This document shows positions 23,910-32,352 of a stretch of 35,973 nt of DNA, in pieces. The DNA is from Lachnospiraceae bacterium. GTDB taxonomy: Bacteria; Bacillota; Clostridia; Lachnospirales; Lachnospiraceae. The DNA lies in NCBI GenBank assembly GCA_029071325.1, contig JAIEAP010000018.1:1-35973 (forward strand). Reading direction: 5' to 3'. Under the pieces are notes generated by a model. That model was not told the DNA's origin and did not search any database. It was given only the letters and a program-made list of their open reading frames with translations. Each line of letters begins with the position of its first letter. Within the stretch, counting starts at the first letter, position 1. Made by a program: the position numbers and the translations under genes.

Positions 23910-24752
23910 TCAGTAAAATGTCTCTATCAGATTCTCAATTACAAGTCCCCAGCCGTCTGCCAGAATAAAAAGCAGAATCTTAAAGGGCATCGATATTGTG
24001 GTTGGCGGCAACATCATCATACCCATAGACATGAGCACTGAAGCCACTACCATATCAATCACAATAAAAGGAATATATATAATAAATCCAATAATAAATG
24101 CTTGTCTCAGCTCACTGATGATAAAGCTGGGAATCAGCACCGTATTGGAAATATCATCGGTTGTTTCATATGTGGTACCTACGATATCGCAAAACATATT
24201 GATATCGCTCTCCTGGGTATGAGAAAACATGAATTCCCGTAACGGCTCCATACCTGCCTCAAAGGCTTCCTCCTGCGTAATAGTCCCCGCATCCAGGGGC
24301 TGCAGCGCCTCTTCATTAATCCGAGAGAACACAGGACTCATAATAAAGAGCGTCAGGAACAACGCAAGTCCGATCAGCACCTGATTGGGCGGTACGGTCT
24401 GTGTACCCAGCGCCGCTCGCACAAAATGCAGTACAATGACAATCCTAGTATAGGACGTCAGCATAATCAATATGGATGGTGCCAGTGCAATGACCGTCAG
24501 CACAAGCAGGATACGGAGTGTTCCGGACAAATTGCCCTCTTCATTATTGATCGTCAGGGATACACCAGTTCCGCCATCGTTATCCTGAGCATCCCCTGGA
24601 TCTGTTATTCCTGTCGGATCTGTCACTCCCGGGATTGTCGTACCCGCCGCAGCGTATACCTTGCCGGGCATACATACTACAGCCGTAAACACCAATACCA
24701 GCATTGCAAATATGAAAGATGCCACACAGTATTTCTTCTTAAACTTATTCAT
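23910..24752 (-). CDS. fliP: Flagellar export gate protein FliP
   Basis: FliP is the main channel-lining subunit of the export gate. The 280-residue precursor has a signal peptide (residues about 1-35, likely cut after VYA), then a Gly/Asp-rich segment, and four membrane helices. The signatures SYTRIVIVLHFVRAALGTQT and FIISELRQAFIIGF are present, with MMMLPPTTISMPFKILLF near the end. It lies 8 bases after fliO. Confidence 0.98.
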   Translation of the reverse strand: MNKFKKKYCVASFIFAMLVLVFTAVVCMPGKVYAAAGTTIPGVTDPTGITDPGDAQDNDGGTGVSLTINNEEGNLSGTLRILLVLTVIALAPSILIMLTSYTRIVIVLHFVRAALGTQTVPPNQVLIGLALFLTLFIMSPVFSRINEEALQPLDAGTITQEEAFEAGMEPLREFMFSHTQESDINMFCDIVGTTYETTDDISNTVLIPSFIISELRQAFIIGFIIYIPFIVIDMVVASVLMSMGMMMLPPTTISMPFKILLFILADGWGLVIENLIETFY

Positions 24753-24760
24753 AGCTATGC

Positions 24761-25144
24761 CTACTTCTTGGGTAACCGGTCTTTTAATTGGCTCAGAATT
24801 TTCTGAAAGCTCTCGCCGGTATGATTCTTATTGCCATACTCCGGCAGTTCCACGTCATTCAACTGCTCCCGGTCCAACTGTGCCAGCATTGTAATCTCGT
24901 CTTTGCCAATCCCAATCACCAGATAGACCTCTCCCACCTCAATAATCTGAATATATTTGTTGGTGGTCAGTTTCATCGTCTCAATCACCTTCAGATTACG
25001 CTGAAGATTCTGCTGCTTCTGGTAATTGGCGATCCAACGCGTCGTAAAATAAGTAATGACCAAAACAAAAGCAAAAATCAACAACGCGCCGAGTAATTGC
25101 AGGAAATTGCCGCCTCCGGATGCCCTGCCGCTTAGTAATATCAT
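24761..25144 (-). CDS. fliO: Flagellar biogenesis protein FliO
   Basis: FliO supports assembly of the FliP ring. This 127-residue protein has one N-terminal transmembrane segment (about 15-35) and a small soluble beta-rich domain (NLKVIETMKLTTNKYIQIIEVGEVYLVIGIG), followed by a charged tail. Its ATG is one base after the cheY stop, and fliP follows. Assignment combines topology, the beta-domain motif and position. Confidence 0.93.
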   Translation of the reverse strand: MILLSGRASGGGNFLQLLGALLIFAFVLVITYFTTRWIANYQKQQNLQRNLKVIETMKLTTNKYIQIIEVGEVYLVIGIGKDEITMLAQLDREQLNDVELPEYGNKNHTGESFQKILSQLKDRLPKK

Positions 25145-25145
25145 G

Positions 25146-25508
25146 TCAGCCGACTACTTTTTTGACAGCTTCTAACACGCGCTCTGCCTGGAAAGGCTTT
25201 ACAATAAAGTCCTTTGCTCCCGACTGGATTGCCTCAATAACCATTGCCTGCTGTCCCATTGCGGAACACATAATGACGCATGCACTGGCGTCCATAGACT
25301 TAATCTTCTTCAGAGCCTGGATACCATCCATCTCTGGCATGGTAATGTCCATGAGTACCAGATCCGGTTTTACCTCATTGTACTTCTCTACAGCCTTAGC
25401 GCCGTTTTCTGCCTCTCCTGCAATGTCATAGCCATTCTTACTCAGAATGTCCTTAATCATCATCCGCATGAAAGCCGCATCGTCACAAATTAAAATACTC
25501 TTTGCCAT
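25146..25508 (-). CDS. cheY: Chemotaxis response regulator CheY
   Basis: CheY-P binds the flagellar switch. The 120-residue single receiver domain has Asp9, Asp10, the phospho-acceptor Asp54 (LMDITMPEMDG), a Ser in the switch position (MCSAMGQ) and the conserved Lys in DFIVKPF. It lies between fliY and fliO, beside the switch genes that it acts on and the FliY phosphatase that would dephosphorylate it. Confidence 0.97.
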   Translation of the reverse strand: MAKSILICDDAAFMRMMIKDILSKNGYDIAGEAENGAKAVEKYNEVKPDLVLMDITMPEMDGIQALKKIKSMDASACVIMCSAMGQQAMVIEAIQSGAKDFIVKPFQAERVLEAVKKVVG

Positions 25509-25531
25509 ATCCTTTTCTCCTCGTCTTCCTT

Positions 25532-26695
25532 CTATTTTACAATCTCGGTTATTCTAACACCGAAACTTTCTTCAATAACTACCACTTCGCCTTTTGCCAC
25601 ATACTTGCCGTTTACAAGAATATCAATGGGTTCACCTGCTATCTTGTTCAGTTCAATGATGGTTCCAGGTGCGAAATCCAGGATATCCTGTATGGACTTG
25701 CTGGTTCTGCCCAGTTCAACGGTTACTTCCAGAGGAACATCCATGATCAGGTCAATGTTTTCTTTGGAAAATACTCCGTTTACATCCGTTGCAAAGGTCT
25801 GGAACTGCGCCGGCTGGACATTTACCTGTTGATTTGCATACATTGCCGACATATCTATCGGCTGTGTCATCATAGGTTGCCCCATCATGGGCTGTGCCAT
25901 CATGGGCTGCCCCATCATCGGCTGTGCAGGTGCGGGCTGTGCTGCCGCAGGCGCCGCTGCCGGCTGGGGTGCCGCCTGTGGAGCGGGACTCTCCGGTGCC
26001 GGTGCTTCCGCAACAGTATCTGCTGCATCCGCGGACATATTATGCATCATGCTCTCACACATATCCTTCGCAAAGCTGGCAGGATACAACTGCATGATAT
26101 TACTGTCCACCAAGTTTCCAATTTCCATGCGGAAGGAAATTTTCACGAACTTGCCTGTCAGGAAATGGTCAATGGAAGTTACGTCTATCTCTTCCGTCAG
26201 ATCAATCAGTTCCGACTGAGGCGGGCTGATATCAATCGTCTTATTTAACATTGACGACAGAGAGGTGGCCGAAGATCCCATCATCTGGTTCATCGCCTCG
26301 CTGATCGCACTCAAATGAAGTTCTCCCAACTCAACATCGGTATTCGTTCCGTCACCACCCATCATCAGGTCGGTGATGACCTTCACATCATCCTCCTTCA
26401 ATACGAGAAGATTACTCCCCTCCAGCCCCACGGTATAAGCAATTCGTATGAATACGCAAGGCCTCTCATAGTTTCCGGCAATATCATCCCATGTTGCCTC
26501 TTCTACCACCGGTGTAGATATCTCCACCTTTCGGTTGACCAGTGAAAACAGCGTTGTGGCAGCGGTTCCCATGCTAATGTTACCAATCTCGCCAATCGCA
26601 TCCTTTTCCACATCGGTCAGCAACGGTTCTGAGGAATTGCTCGTACCACCCGCATTCAACAGAGCGTCGATTTCTTCCTGTGCTAATCCGTCCAT
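25532..26695 (-). CDS. fliY: Flagellar switch protein FliY (CheC-like phosphatase fused to FliN)
   Basis: This 387-residue fusion has an N-terminal EEIDALLNAGG motif, a CheC-like domain with both phosphatase motifs intact (Asp32-Glu36-Asn39 and Ser129-Glu133-Asn136), a Pro/Ala/Gln/Met-rich linker (about 225-285) and a C-terminal FliN domain (about 305-385, with DVPLEVTVELGRTSKSIQDIL). In B. subtilis FliY is the main CheY-P phosphatase at the motor as well as a C-ring component. Unusually, the linker contains 5-residue QPMM[G/A/T] repeats. It starts 3 bases after fliM. Confidence 0.97.
   Translation of the reverse strand: MDGLAQEEIDALLNAGGTSNSSEPLLTDVEKDAIGEIGNISMGTAATTLFSLVNRKVEISTPVVEEATWDDIAGNYERPCVFIRIAYTVGLEGSNLLVLKEDDVKVITDLMMGGDGTNTDVELGELHLSAISEAMNQMMGSSATSLSSMLNKTIDISPPQSELIDLTEEIDVTSIDHFLTGKFVKISFRMEIGNLVDSNIMQLYPASFAKDMCESMMHNMSADAADTVAEAPAPESPAPQAAPQPAAAPAAAQPAPAQPMMGQPMMAQPMMGQPMMTQPIDMSAMYANQQVNVQPAQFQTFATDVNGVFSKENIDLIMDVPLEVTVELGRTSKSIQDILDFAPGTIIELNKIAGEPIDILVNGKYVAKGEVVVIEESFGVRITEIVK
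25860..25927. repeat. 15-bp tandem repeats in the fliY linker
   Basis: Four and a half 15-bp units (starting at 25860, 25875, 25890, 25905 and 25920), such as GGCTGTGCCATCATG, encode QPMM[G/A/T]-type pentapeptides. They expand the Pro/Ala linker between the CheC-like and FliN domains. Such repeats easily change copy number by slippage. Confidence 0.85.
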
Positions 26696-26698
26696 TAC

Positions 26699-27679
26699 TT
26701 ACTGCTCCTCTCTAATGATTGATGTGACTCTGACTGCATAATCCTCACCGGATGCTCCCGGCAGTGCAGTGAACTTTTTGATATTCCCCACATACACATC
26801 GAGTTCCTCATCTACTTTTCTATCTAGTCTTATAATATCACCAATCTGAAGACCGACAAAGTCGTTCACAGATATGATGCTATTTCCAAGAACTGCTTTC
26901 ACCGGAATCGGAGCCCGGGAAATCAGACTTTCAATGGCTTCCGAATACTCTTCTTCATCTTTATCCTGTATATTGGAATACCAGAACTTCGTATTCAGTT
27001 TATCCATTACAGGCTCCAGTGTTGCAAAGGGAAGACAGACATTCATCAATCCCTCCACCTCGCCCACTCGCAGCGTCAACGTAACGATGGCAATCATCTC
27101 ACTGGGGGAAATAATCTGCGCGAACTGTGAATTTGTTTCAATACGTTCCAACCTCGGATGAATCTCTGCTACATTATGCCACGGCTCCTGCAGCAGTTCC
27201 ACACAGTTTGCTATGATACGTTCAATAATCAGAAGTTCTATCTCCGAAAACTCCCGCATCTTATTTAAGGGCTCACCCTCGCCTCCCAGCATACGATCTA
27301 TCATAGCATAAGCGAGATTAGATGCCATTTCCAGTATCACAGAACCTTTCATCGGTTCAAAATCTACAATCCCAAGTAAAACCGGATTGGACAACGCATT
27401 GGAAAACTCAGAATAAGTAGCCGCCTCCGAGCTCATAACCTCCACCTGAATATTCTTCCGAAGATATACCGGAAGGTTGGTAGACAGCAGTCGTCCATAA
27501 TGCTCAAATATAATTTCGAGAGTCCTTAAATGCTCTTTGGAGAACTTGGAGGGCCTTGCAAAATCATAATTTTTAACCTGAACCTCTTCGCTATCCTTAA
27601 TTTCGTCTACATCCAACTCGCCGCTGCTTAATGCCTGGAGCAGATTATCTATCTCACTCTGAGATAAAACCTCTCCCAT
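26699..27679 (-). CDS. fliM: Flagellar switch protein FliM
   Basis: FliM is the C-ring subunit that binds CheY-P. The 326-residue protein has the N-terminal CheY-binding peptide LSQSEIDNLLQAL (about 5-17), an acidic linker, a central CheC-like domain without phosphatase Glu-Asn motifs (about 45-230), and a C-terminal FliN-like SpoA domain (about 250-326). It lies 31 bases after fliL and directly before fliY. Confidence 0.98.
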   Translation of the reverse strand: MGEVLSQSEIDNLLQALSSGELDVDEIKDSEEVQVKNYDFARPSKFSKEHLRTLEIIFEHYGRLLSTNLPVYLRKNIQVEVMSSEAATYSEFSNALSNPVLLGIVDFEPMKGSVILEMASNLAYAMIDRMLGGEGEPLNKMREFSEIELLIIERIIANCVELLQEPWHNVAEIHPRLERIETNSQFAQIISPSEMIAIVTLTLRVGEVEGLMNVCLPFATLEPVMDKLNTKFWYSNIQDKDEEEYSEAIESLISRAPIPVKAVLGNSIISVNDFVGLQIGDIIRLDRKVDEELDVYVGNIKKFTALPGASGEDYAVRVTSIIREEQ

Positions 27680-27710
27680 GAACTCTCACCACCTTACAAA
27701 CCACTTTTCT

Positions 27711-28232
27711 TTACTGCTCCATTACTGTCACTTCCGAGAAATTGACTGCAATGATAAAATCAGATCCAAACTGCCTCTGCAATTCATCCAGTATGTCGTC
27801 TTTGACTGCCTGACGATCCGCGTCAAACTCCGTAACAGTATACTGAGATATTACCGTATTGATGGTATCCTTGATGATGGACTCGCGAGTGCTTATCTCC
27901 TCACCATACTCTTTATAATCATCATGTTTCTTATCCATGGAAACAGACACACTCAGCTTCACGAAGTATGTGCCGCCATCACCCGGTTCAGCCTTCAGAT
28001 TGATCGTCATGGCATCTGGCACGGTATATGTCTCAATCTGACTCATAGGTATAGAATTGACACCCTGTTGGTCACCCTCGCTCAATTCCAGTTTAATAGC
28101 ACTGCACACAGCAGTGATCAGCTCATTTGACTTCTTGGTCTGCGGCAGAATCGTAATTGTGAGGATTCCTGTCAACACCAGATTCACCACCAGCAACGCC
28201 AAAATCAATACCGAAATAAGATTCTTTTTCAT
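27711..28232 (-). CDS. fliL: Flagellar basal body-associated protein FliL
   Basis: FliL is a single-pass membrane protein that surrounds and supports the stator. The 173-residue sequence has an N-terminal membrane helix (about 5-30) and a periplasmic FliL domain (about 65-173) with the typical ending FIIAVNFSEVTVMEQ-like. It follows motB by 22 bases, as expected for a stator partner. Confidence 0.94.
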   Translation of the reverse strand: MKKNLISVLILALLVVNLVLTGILTITILPQTKKSNELITAVCSAIKLELSEGDQQGVNSIPMSQIETYTVPDAMTINLKAEPGDGGTYFVKLSVSVSMDKKHDDYKEYGEEISTRESIIKDTINTVISQYTVTEFDADRQAVKDDILDELQRQFGSDFIIAVNFSEVTVMEQ

Positions 28233-28254
28233 AATATTATAACCTCTCGATCTG

Positions 28255-29088
28255 CTATATATCTGAATTGTATGAATTATATACTTTAATTTCTACGCGG
28301 CGGTTGATTGCCCGCCCTTCCTCTGTAGTATTATCTCCAATCGGAACATATTCCCCCCGTCCCGACGACTTGATATGTGCCGGCGGTAAAGTGGTATGTG
28401 CGCGGACAAAATCCGCCACGTGCAGGGCACGGTACATAGAAAGCACATCATTGTTCTCAAAACGTTCGGAATGCATGGGTACATTATCCGTATGTCCTTC
28501 TATCTCAATAATATTCGAGTCAAAGGTTTGCAGGATTGCCGCGATCTTCTCGATCATAGGTTCTGCTTCAGAACGCAGCTCCGCACTTCCGGAATCAAAC
28601 AATATTGCGCCATTCAGCGTCAATTCCACATATTGTGCATTATAATCCACTTCCACCTGGTTCTGCAAGCCCATTTCATACAATTGCGCCTCTATTTCTT
28701 CCTGCATCTGCTCCGATTCAGCCAAAGCCTGCTCCTGATACTTATGGACGATCTCAACCTCAGTCAACTCACCCGTCTCCTCGGCATTCCCGCTCTGATG
28801 CTCTCCTTCTTCACCGGAGGACTTATCCAAATACATATTGATCTCCTCCAGCTGGTTGATGCCATTGCCGATCATCTCGCCATCTCCGATGGTCTGACCA
28901 CCGGAAGGCAGAATGCTGATAGTCGTCTGAAATGATGCGATGACCGCCTGCAACTTCTCCGCATCCACCGTAGACATGGAAAACAGCAATACGAAAAAAC
29001 ACAGCAGCAGATTCATCAGATCACTGAAGGTTGTCATCCATGCCGGCGAACCCTTCGGCGCTTCCGCTTCACGCTTCTTTCTTGCCAC
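28255..29088 (-). CDS. motB: Flagellar motor stator protein MotB
   Basis: MotB anchors the stator to peptidoglycan and carries the ion-binding aspartate, here Asp23 in TTFSDLMNLLLCFFVLLFS. The 277-residue protein then has an extracytoplasmic linker and an OmpA-like domain (about 155-270) with IEIEGHTDNVPM and GRGEYVPIGDNTTEEGRAINRRVEI. The GTG start overlaps the motA stop by one base (TAGTG). Confidence 0.97.
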   Translation of the reverse strand: MARKKREAEAPKGSPAWMTTFSDLMNLLLCFFVLLFSMSTVDAEKLQAVIASFQTTISILPSGGQTIGDGEMIGNGINQLEEINMYLDKSSGEEGEHQSGNAEETGELTEVEIVHKYQEQALAESEQMQEEIEAQLYEMGLQNQVEVDYNAQYVELTLNGAILFDSGSAELRSEAEPMIEKIAAILQTFDSNIIEIEGHTDNVPMHSERFENNDVLSMYRALHVADFVRAHTTLPPAHIKSSGRGEYVPIGDNTTEEGRAINRRVEIKVYNSYNSDI

Positions 29089-29897
29089 TACTCTTCACCT
29101 CTGCCATCTTCATCCCTGTTCATACTGTTTCTTGCCTGTGGTGACAGGAACGACTTCAGTTTCTCTTCTATGATACGCGGATTCTCTCCTGCCTGTATCG
29201 ACAAGAGACCTTCCACTGCCACTTCCTTCATCCGCATCTCAAGTGAATCATTCAGGCTGAGTTTGGTCGCAATCGGACTACAGAGCCAGTTAGCAATCAG
29301 GGAACCATACAGCGTCGTCAGCAACGCCACGGCCATATTCGGACCGATGGTCGATGCATCCTGCAGGTTCTTCAACATATTTACCAGACCGATCAGCGTA
29401 CCGATCATACCCCAGGCAGGACCTAATTCCGCCCATTTCTCCCAGAATGCAATGGTTTTCTTATGACGATCCTCCACACAGATCAACTCTGTCTCCATGA
29501 TAGCTCTTACAAGTTCCGGATCTGTACCGTCTACCACCAACATAATGCCTTTTTTCAAAAAATCATCATCAATATCGTTCGCAGCTTCTTCCAGTGCCAG
29601 AAGACCTTCTTTCCTGGCCACATTGGACAGCCGGATGATATTCTCAATCACCTCGCCGGGGTCCGACTTGCGTTCCTTGAATGCCAGCGTGATTGACTTA
29701 AAGCCACCGATAAAATCCTTCATTTTATTTGATGCCAGAAGTCCCGACACAGATCCACCGATGGTTATGATGACCGACGGTATATCAATGAAGCTGTCTG
29801 TAATCGCGGAAACACCACCACTGGATATGATTCCGAATATTACCATTGCGAACCCTAGTATAGTTCCAATAAGAGATGCTATATCCAATTTTTTCAC
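29088..29897 (-). CDS. motA: Flagellar motor stator protein MotA
   Basis: MotA surrounds MotB and contacts FliG to drive rotation. The 269-residue protein has four membrane helices, a cytoplasmic loop (about 65-150), and the conserved LGPAWGMIGTLIGLV with the essential proline before helix 3. The start is a GTG at 29897 with a weak ribosome site. It is the first gene after the largest gap in the flagellar block and has two candidate promoters upstream. Confidence 0.97.
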   Translation of the reverse strand: MKKLDIASLIGTILGFAMVIFGIISSGGVSAITDSFIDIPSVIITIGGSVSGLLASNKMKDFIGGFKSITLAFKERKSDPGEVIENIIRLSNVARKEGLLALEEAANDIDDDFLKKGIMLVVDGTDPELVRAIMETELICVEDRHKKTIAFWEKWAELGPAWGMIGTLIGLVNMLKNLQDASTIGPNMAVALLTTLYGSLIANWLCSPIATKLSLNDSLEMRMKEVAVEGLLSIQAGENPRIIEEKLKSFLSPQARNSMNRDEDGRGEE

Positions 29898-29941
29898 CTA
29901 CATTTCTTCAGTTTCGTAACACACTATACTTCACTCTTATA

Positions 29942-29970
29942 ATCTTACTAAATTTTCTCCCAAATGTCTA
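29942..29970 (-). promoter_or_regulatory. Candidate proximal motA promoter
   Basis: On the minus strand, TAGACA (29970-29965) and TAAGAT (29947-29942) are separated by exactly 17 bases, giving a start about 38 bases before motA. The -35 matches sigma-A consensus at 5 of 6 positions, the -10 at 4 of 6. No sigma-28 element was seen. Confidence 0.4.
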
Positions 29971-30009
29971 CTTTTTTTGCAATTATTTTCAAATCCCTTT
30001 ATTTTTCTT

Positions 30010-30015
30010 ATTATA
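30010..30015 (-). promoter_or_regulatory. Candidate distal motA promoter (extended -10)
   Basis: A perfect TATAAT on the minus strand is preceded by TGG, an extended -10. The -35 region (TTCCAT at 17-base spacing) is weak and lies inside the palindrome at 30017-30057, so a protein binding the palindrome could control it. The implied leader is about 106 bases. Confidence 0.45.
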
Positions 30016-30016
30016 C

Positions 30017-30057
30017 CACATATAGGGGAACTATGGAATATAGTTCCCCTATATGTG
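30017..30057. repeat. Perfect 18-bp palindrome between flgE and motA
   Basis: The arms CACATATAGGGGAACTAT (30017-30034) and its exact complement (30040-30057) flank a 5-base centre. On the plus strand a T-rich run follows; on the minus strand, in the direction of the genes, there is none. It may be an operator overlapping the distal motA promoter, or an attenuating hairpin after flgE. Confidence 0.85.
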
Positions 30058-30112
30058 TTAATTTTTTTATTTTTGATCGATGCACACCAACCGTTTACCA
30101 GCAAATTACAGG

Positions 30113-31810
30113 CTATCGTTTCAGGTTGATCAGCTCCTCCAGAAGCGTATCAGAGGTGGTGATCACACGGGAATTTGCCTGGAAACCTCTCTGGGTAGTG
30201 ATCATCTCCGTGAACTCTGAACTCAGATCTACATTGGACATTTCCAACTGACCGGTGATTATCGCACTTCCGTTGGCTGAAATTTCCACGCCGATTCCAT
30301 CGAAATCTCCGGAATTCAAGGTGGTGCGGTAGCAGTTTTCTCCGATTTTCTCAAGACCTGCCGCATTGGCAAACTGAGCCGCCGCGATCTGCCCCAGAAG
30401 CACGGTGTTACCGTTGTCATAGGAGCCATAGATCTTACCATCCTGATCTACCGACAAACCGATCAACGCTCCCAGCTTCTTGCCGACGCCTGTGGTTCCA
30501 TCCGCTGCTCCCGGATCCATACCGATGGTGGAAGTTCCGCCATTGTTGGAATTCTTGGAAGAATTAAAGTCAACCGAGATATTGGAAAAATTACCGCCCA
30601 ACTGCCGCATATTCAACGTTACCATTCCGTTGGTGCTGTCTCCTATGGACACAAATCCGCCCTTATTGGGATCGAATTTCAATTCAAAGTTTACATCGGT
30701 AGCGCTGATGGTGGGCGGATTGCCTCCCGTGATCTGATTGATGCTGGCACCAGGCTGAAGACCGGTATAAATATCAGACAGGGATGCGTCTGACGTCACT
30801 TCCATGCCCGTCACCGCGCCGCTGACATCCGTGGTTGCCCGATACAGCTTGCTGTCCCACTGTCCGGTCGCATCCTGTGTCGTTCTCATGTAGAAGGTCT
30901 CACCATCGCTGTTGCGGAACGCATAATAGCTTGCACCGCCCACAGTCACAGAGGAACCGGTATCCGTCCACTCCGTGCTGATCGCAGCATAAGACTCTGT
31001 AGGATTAGACAGGGCTCCGCTGTTGTTGGCACCGAATACATCCGTCAGATTGCCGCCCTGCGCCAGATATTCCTGCAGGATATTTTTGTTCGCAGAATCA
31101 TAGATTGAGGTAAGCTCCACAGAATACTGTCCAGCCTCCGCATCAATTGCCTTCAGAGCGAATTTTGCCGTGTAGAGATAGCCCAGATCATCAAAGAAGT
31201 TCAGGTTCATGACATATCCGCCCTCACTTTTGAACTCAGAGCAGTTCCTGTCCACGATACCGCCGCATACGGCATTGCTGGTAGCCTCAGCCGGCGATGT
31301 CAGGTTCTTCTCCTGCATAATACGCAGCGCTGATACCTGATCCTTACGGATTTCTCCGGTAAGTTCGTCTACCTGCCAGCCCATCACGTTATAACCGGTA
31401 GAGGTCATAGCAAGGTTACCTGCTCCGTCCACATAGAAAGAGCCCGCACGGGTAAACAGTGTCTCAGAACCGTTGTTCACCACGAAAAAGCTGGTGGTAT
31501 TTCCTTTGTCTGTAAGCTTAAGGTCAAACGCGCGTCCCGTAGTCTGGGATGCTCCCGCAGAAGTAATGTCCACCTGAGTGGAAGCCATCGCAACACCAAG
31601 ACCGATCTGCTTTGCATTGACACCGCCGGTTCCTGTCCGGACATTTGCGCCCGAAGCGCCCGACATGGTCTGATACATAATTTCATTGAAGGTTACACTG
31701 GAACCTTTAAAACCTACTGTGTTGACGTTAGCAATATTGTTACCGATTACGTCCATCTTGCTCTGGTGTGTCTTAAGACCTGACACAGCAGAGTACATTG
31801 ATCTCATCAT
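30113..31810 (-). CDS. flgE: Flagellar hook protein FlgE
   Basis: FlgE polymerises into the hook. The 565-residue protein opens with MYSAVSGLKTHQSKMDVIGN and NVNTVGFKGS (rod/hook N-terminal domain) and ends with the matching C-terminal helix (SSEFTEMITTQRGFQANSRV, TSDTLLEELINLKR). The middle is a Gly/Ser/Thr-rich hook domain. AGGAGG lies 9 bases before the ATG. It is the last gene before the palindrome-containing gap. Confidence 0.98.
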   Translation of the reverse strand: MMRSMYSAVSGLKTHQSKMDVIGNNIANVNTVGFKGSSVTFNEIMYQTMSGASGANVRTGTGGVNAKQIGLGVAMASTQVDITSAGASQTTGRAFDLKLTDKGNTTSFFVVNNGSETLFTRAGSFYVDGAGNLAMTSTGYNVMGWQVDELTGEIRKDQVSALRIMQEKNLTSPAEATSNAVCGGIVDRNCSEFKSEGGYVMNLNFFDDLGYLYTAKFALKAIDAEAGQYSVELTSIYDSANKNILQEYLAQGGNLTDVFGANNSGALSNPTESYAAISTEWTDTGSSVTVGGASYYAFRNSDGETFYMRTTQDATGQWDSKLYRATTDVSGAVTGMEVTSDASLSDIYTGLQPGASINQITGGNPPTISATDVNFELKFDPNKGGFVSIGDSTNGMVTLNMRQLGGNFSNISVDFNSSKNSNNGGTSTIGMDPGAADGTTGVGKKLGALIGLSVDQDGKIYGSYDNGNTVLLGQIAAAQFANAAGLEKIGENCYRTTLNSGDFDGIGVEISANGSAIITGQLEMSNVDLSSEFTEMITTQRGFQANSRVITTSDTLLEELINLKR

Positions 31811-31887
31811 ATTTATTGACCTCCTGGATATTATGGCGGTTTTGGTCTTCTCTGTCAGTCAAAGACCATAGCTTCCGTTAGGTCCAG

Positions 31888-32286
31888 CTATACTATAACC
31901 GCTCCATCAATATTTGTAAAAATGTGTCCATCTGACTCCTGACCGTCTATCGCCGTCACCACTGTCCTGTTCGGTACATTGACGATAAATGCCAGTGAAT
32001 CCACTACTACAAGTGATTCGTTGATTCCCTTCTCACTTGCCTTCTGTACGCCCGCTTCCAATCGTTCGCTCTGTTCAGCGGACAGATTAATATTCCGGTG
32101 CTCCAGCCGCATTGTGGCGTGCTTGGAGAATTTTAACTCTGATGATTCCCGTGCATTCTGCTTCTCCTGTAGTATTTCCGCAAAAGATAATTCAGCAGAA
32201 CCGCCGGTCTGGCTGACCTTGGGAGTATTCAGATACCGGTCTGTTACCTGTTCAATGGAAGCAAACTGGTTTGCTATCTTGTTCAT
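31888..32286 (-). CDS. Flagellar operon protein of the TIGR02530 family
   Basis: This ~132-residue protein of unknown role is found beside flgD/flgE in Firmicutes. Typical segments are LSFAEILQEKQ, ELKFSKHATMRLEHRNINLS and LVVVDSLAFIVNVPNRTVVTAID. The ATG at 32286 was chosen because AGGGAG lies about 9 bases upstream; an ATG three codons earlier touches that site. Genes in this position are often called flagellar operon protein; the molecular role is not established. Confidence 0.88.
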   Translation of the reverse strand: MNKIANQFASIEQVTDRYLNTPKVSQTGGSAELSFAEILQEKQNARESSELKFSKHATMRLEHRNINLSAEQSERLEAGVQKASEKGINESLVVVDSLAFIVNVPNRTVVTAIDGQESDGHIFTNIDGAVIV

Positions 32287-32352
32287 ACGCGTCATCTCCC
32301 TATTCCGTCGTATTATGGGTCATTCCGTTACCGACACCTTCCCTGGCGTCGT

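Noticed and set aside
30017-30057. Palindrome as a simple rho-independent terminator of flgE
   Set aside because: In the minus-strand direction the stem is followed by GTATAATAAGAAAAA, not a U-tract; the T-rich side faces the plus strand, where no gene ends.
29898-30112. Sigma-28 promoter or flbD gene in the motA upstream gap
   Set aside because: No GCCGATAA-type -10 at proper spacing and no minus-strand frame of flbD size were found.
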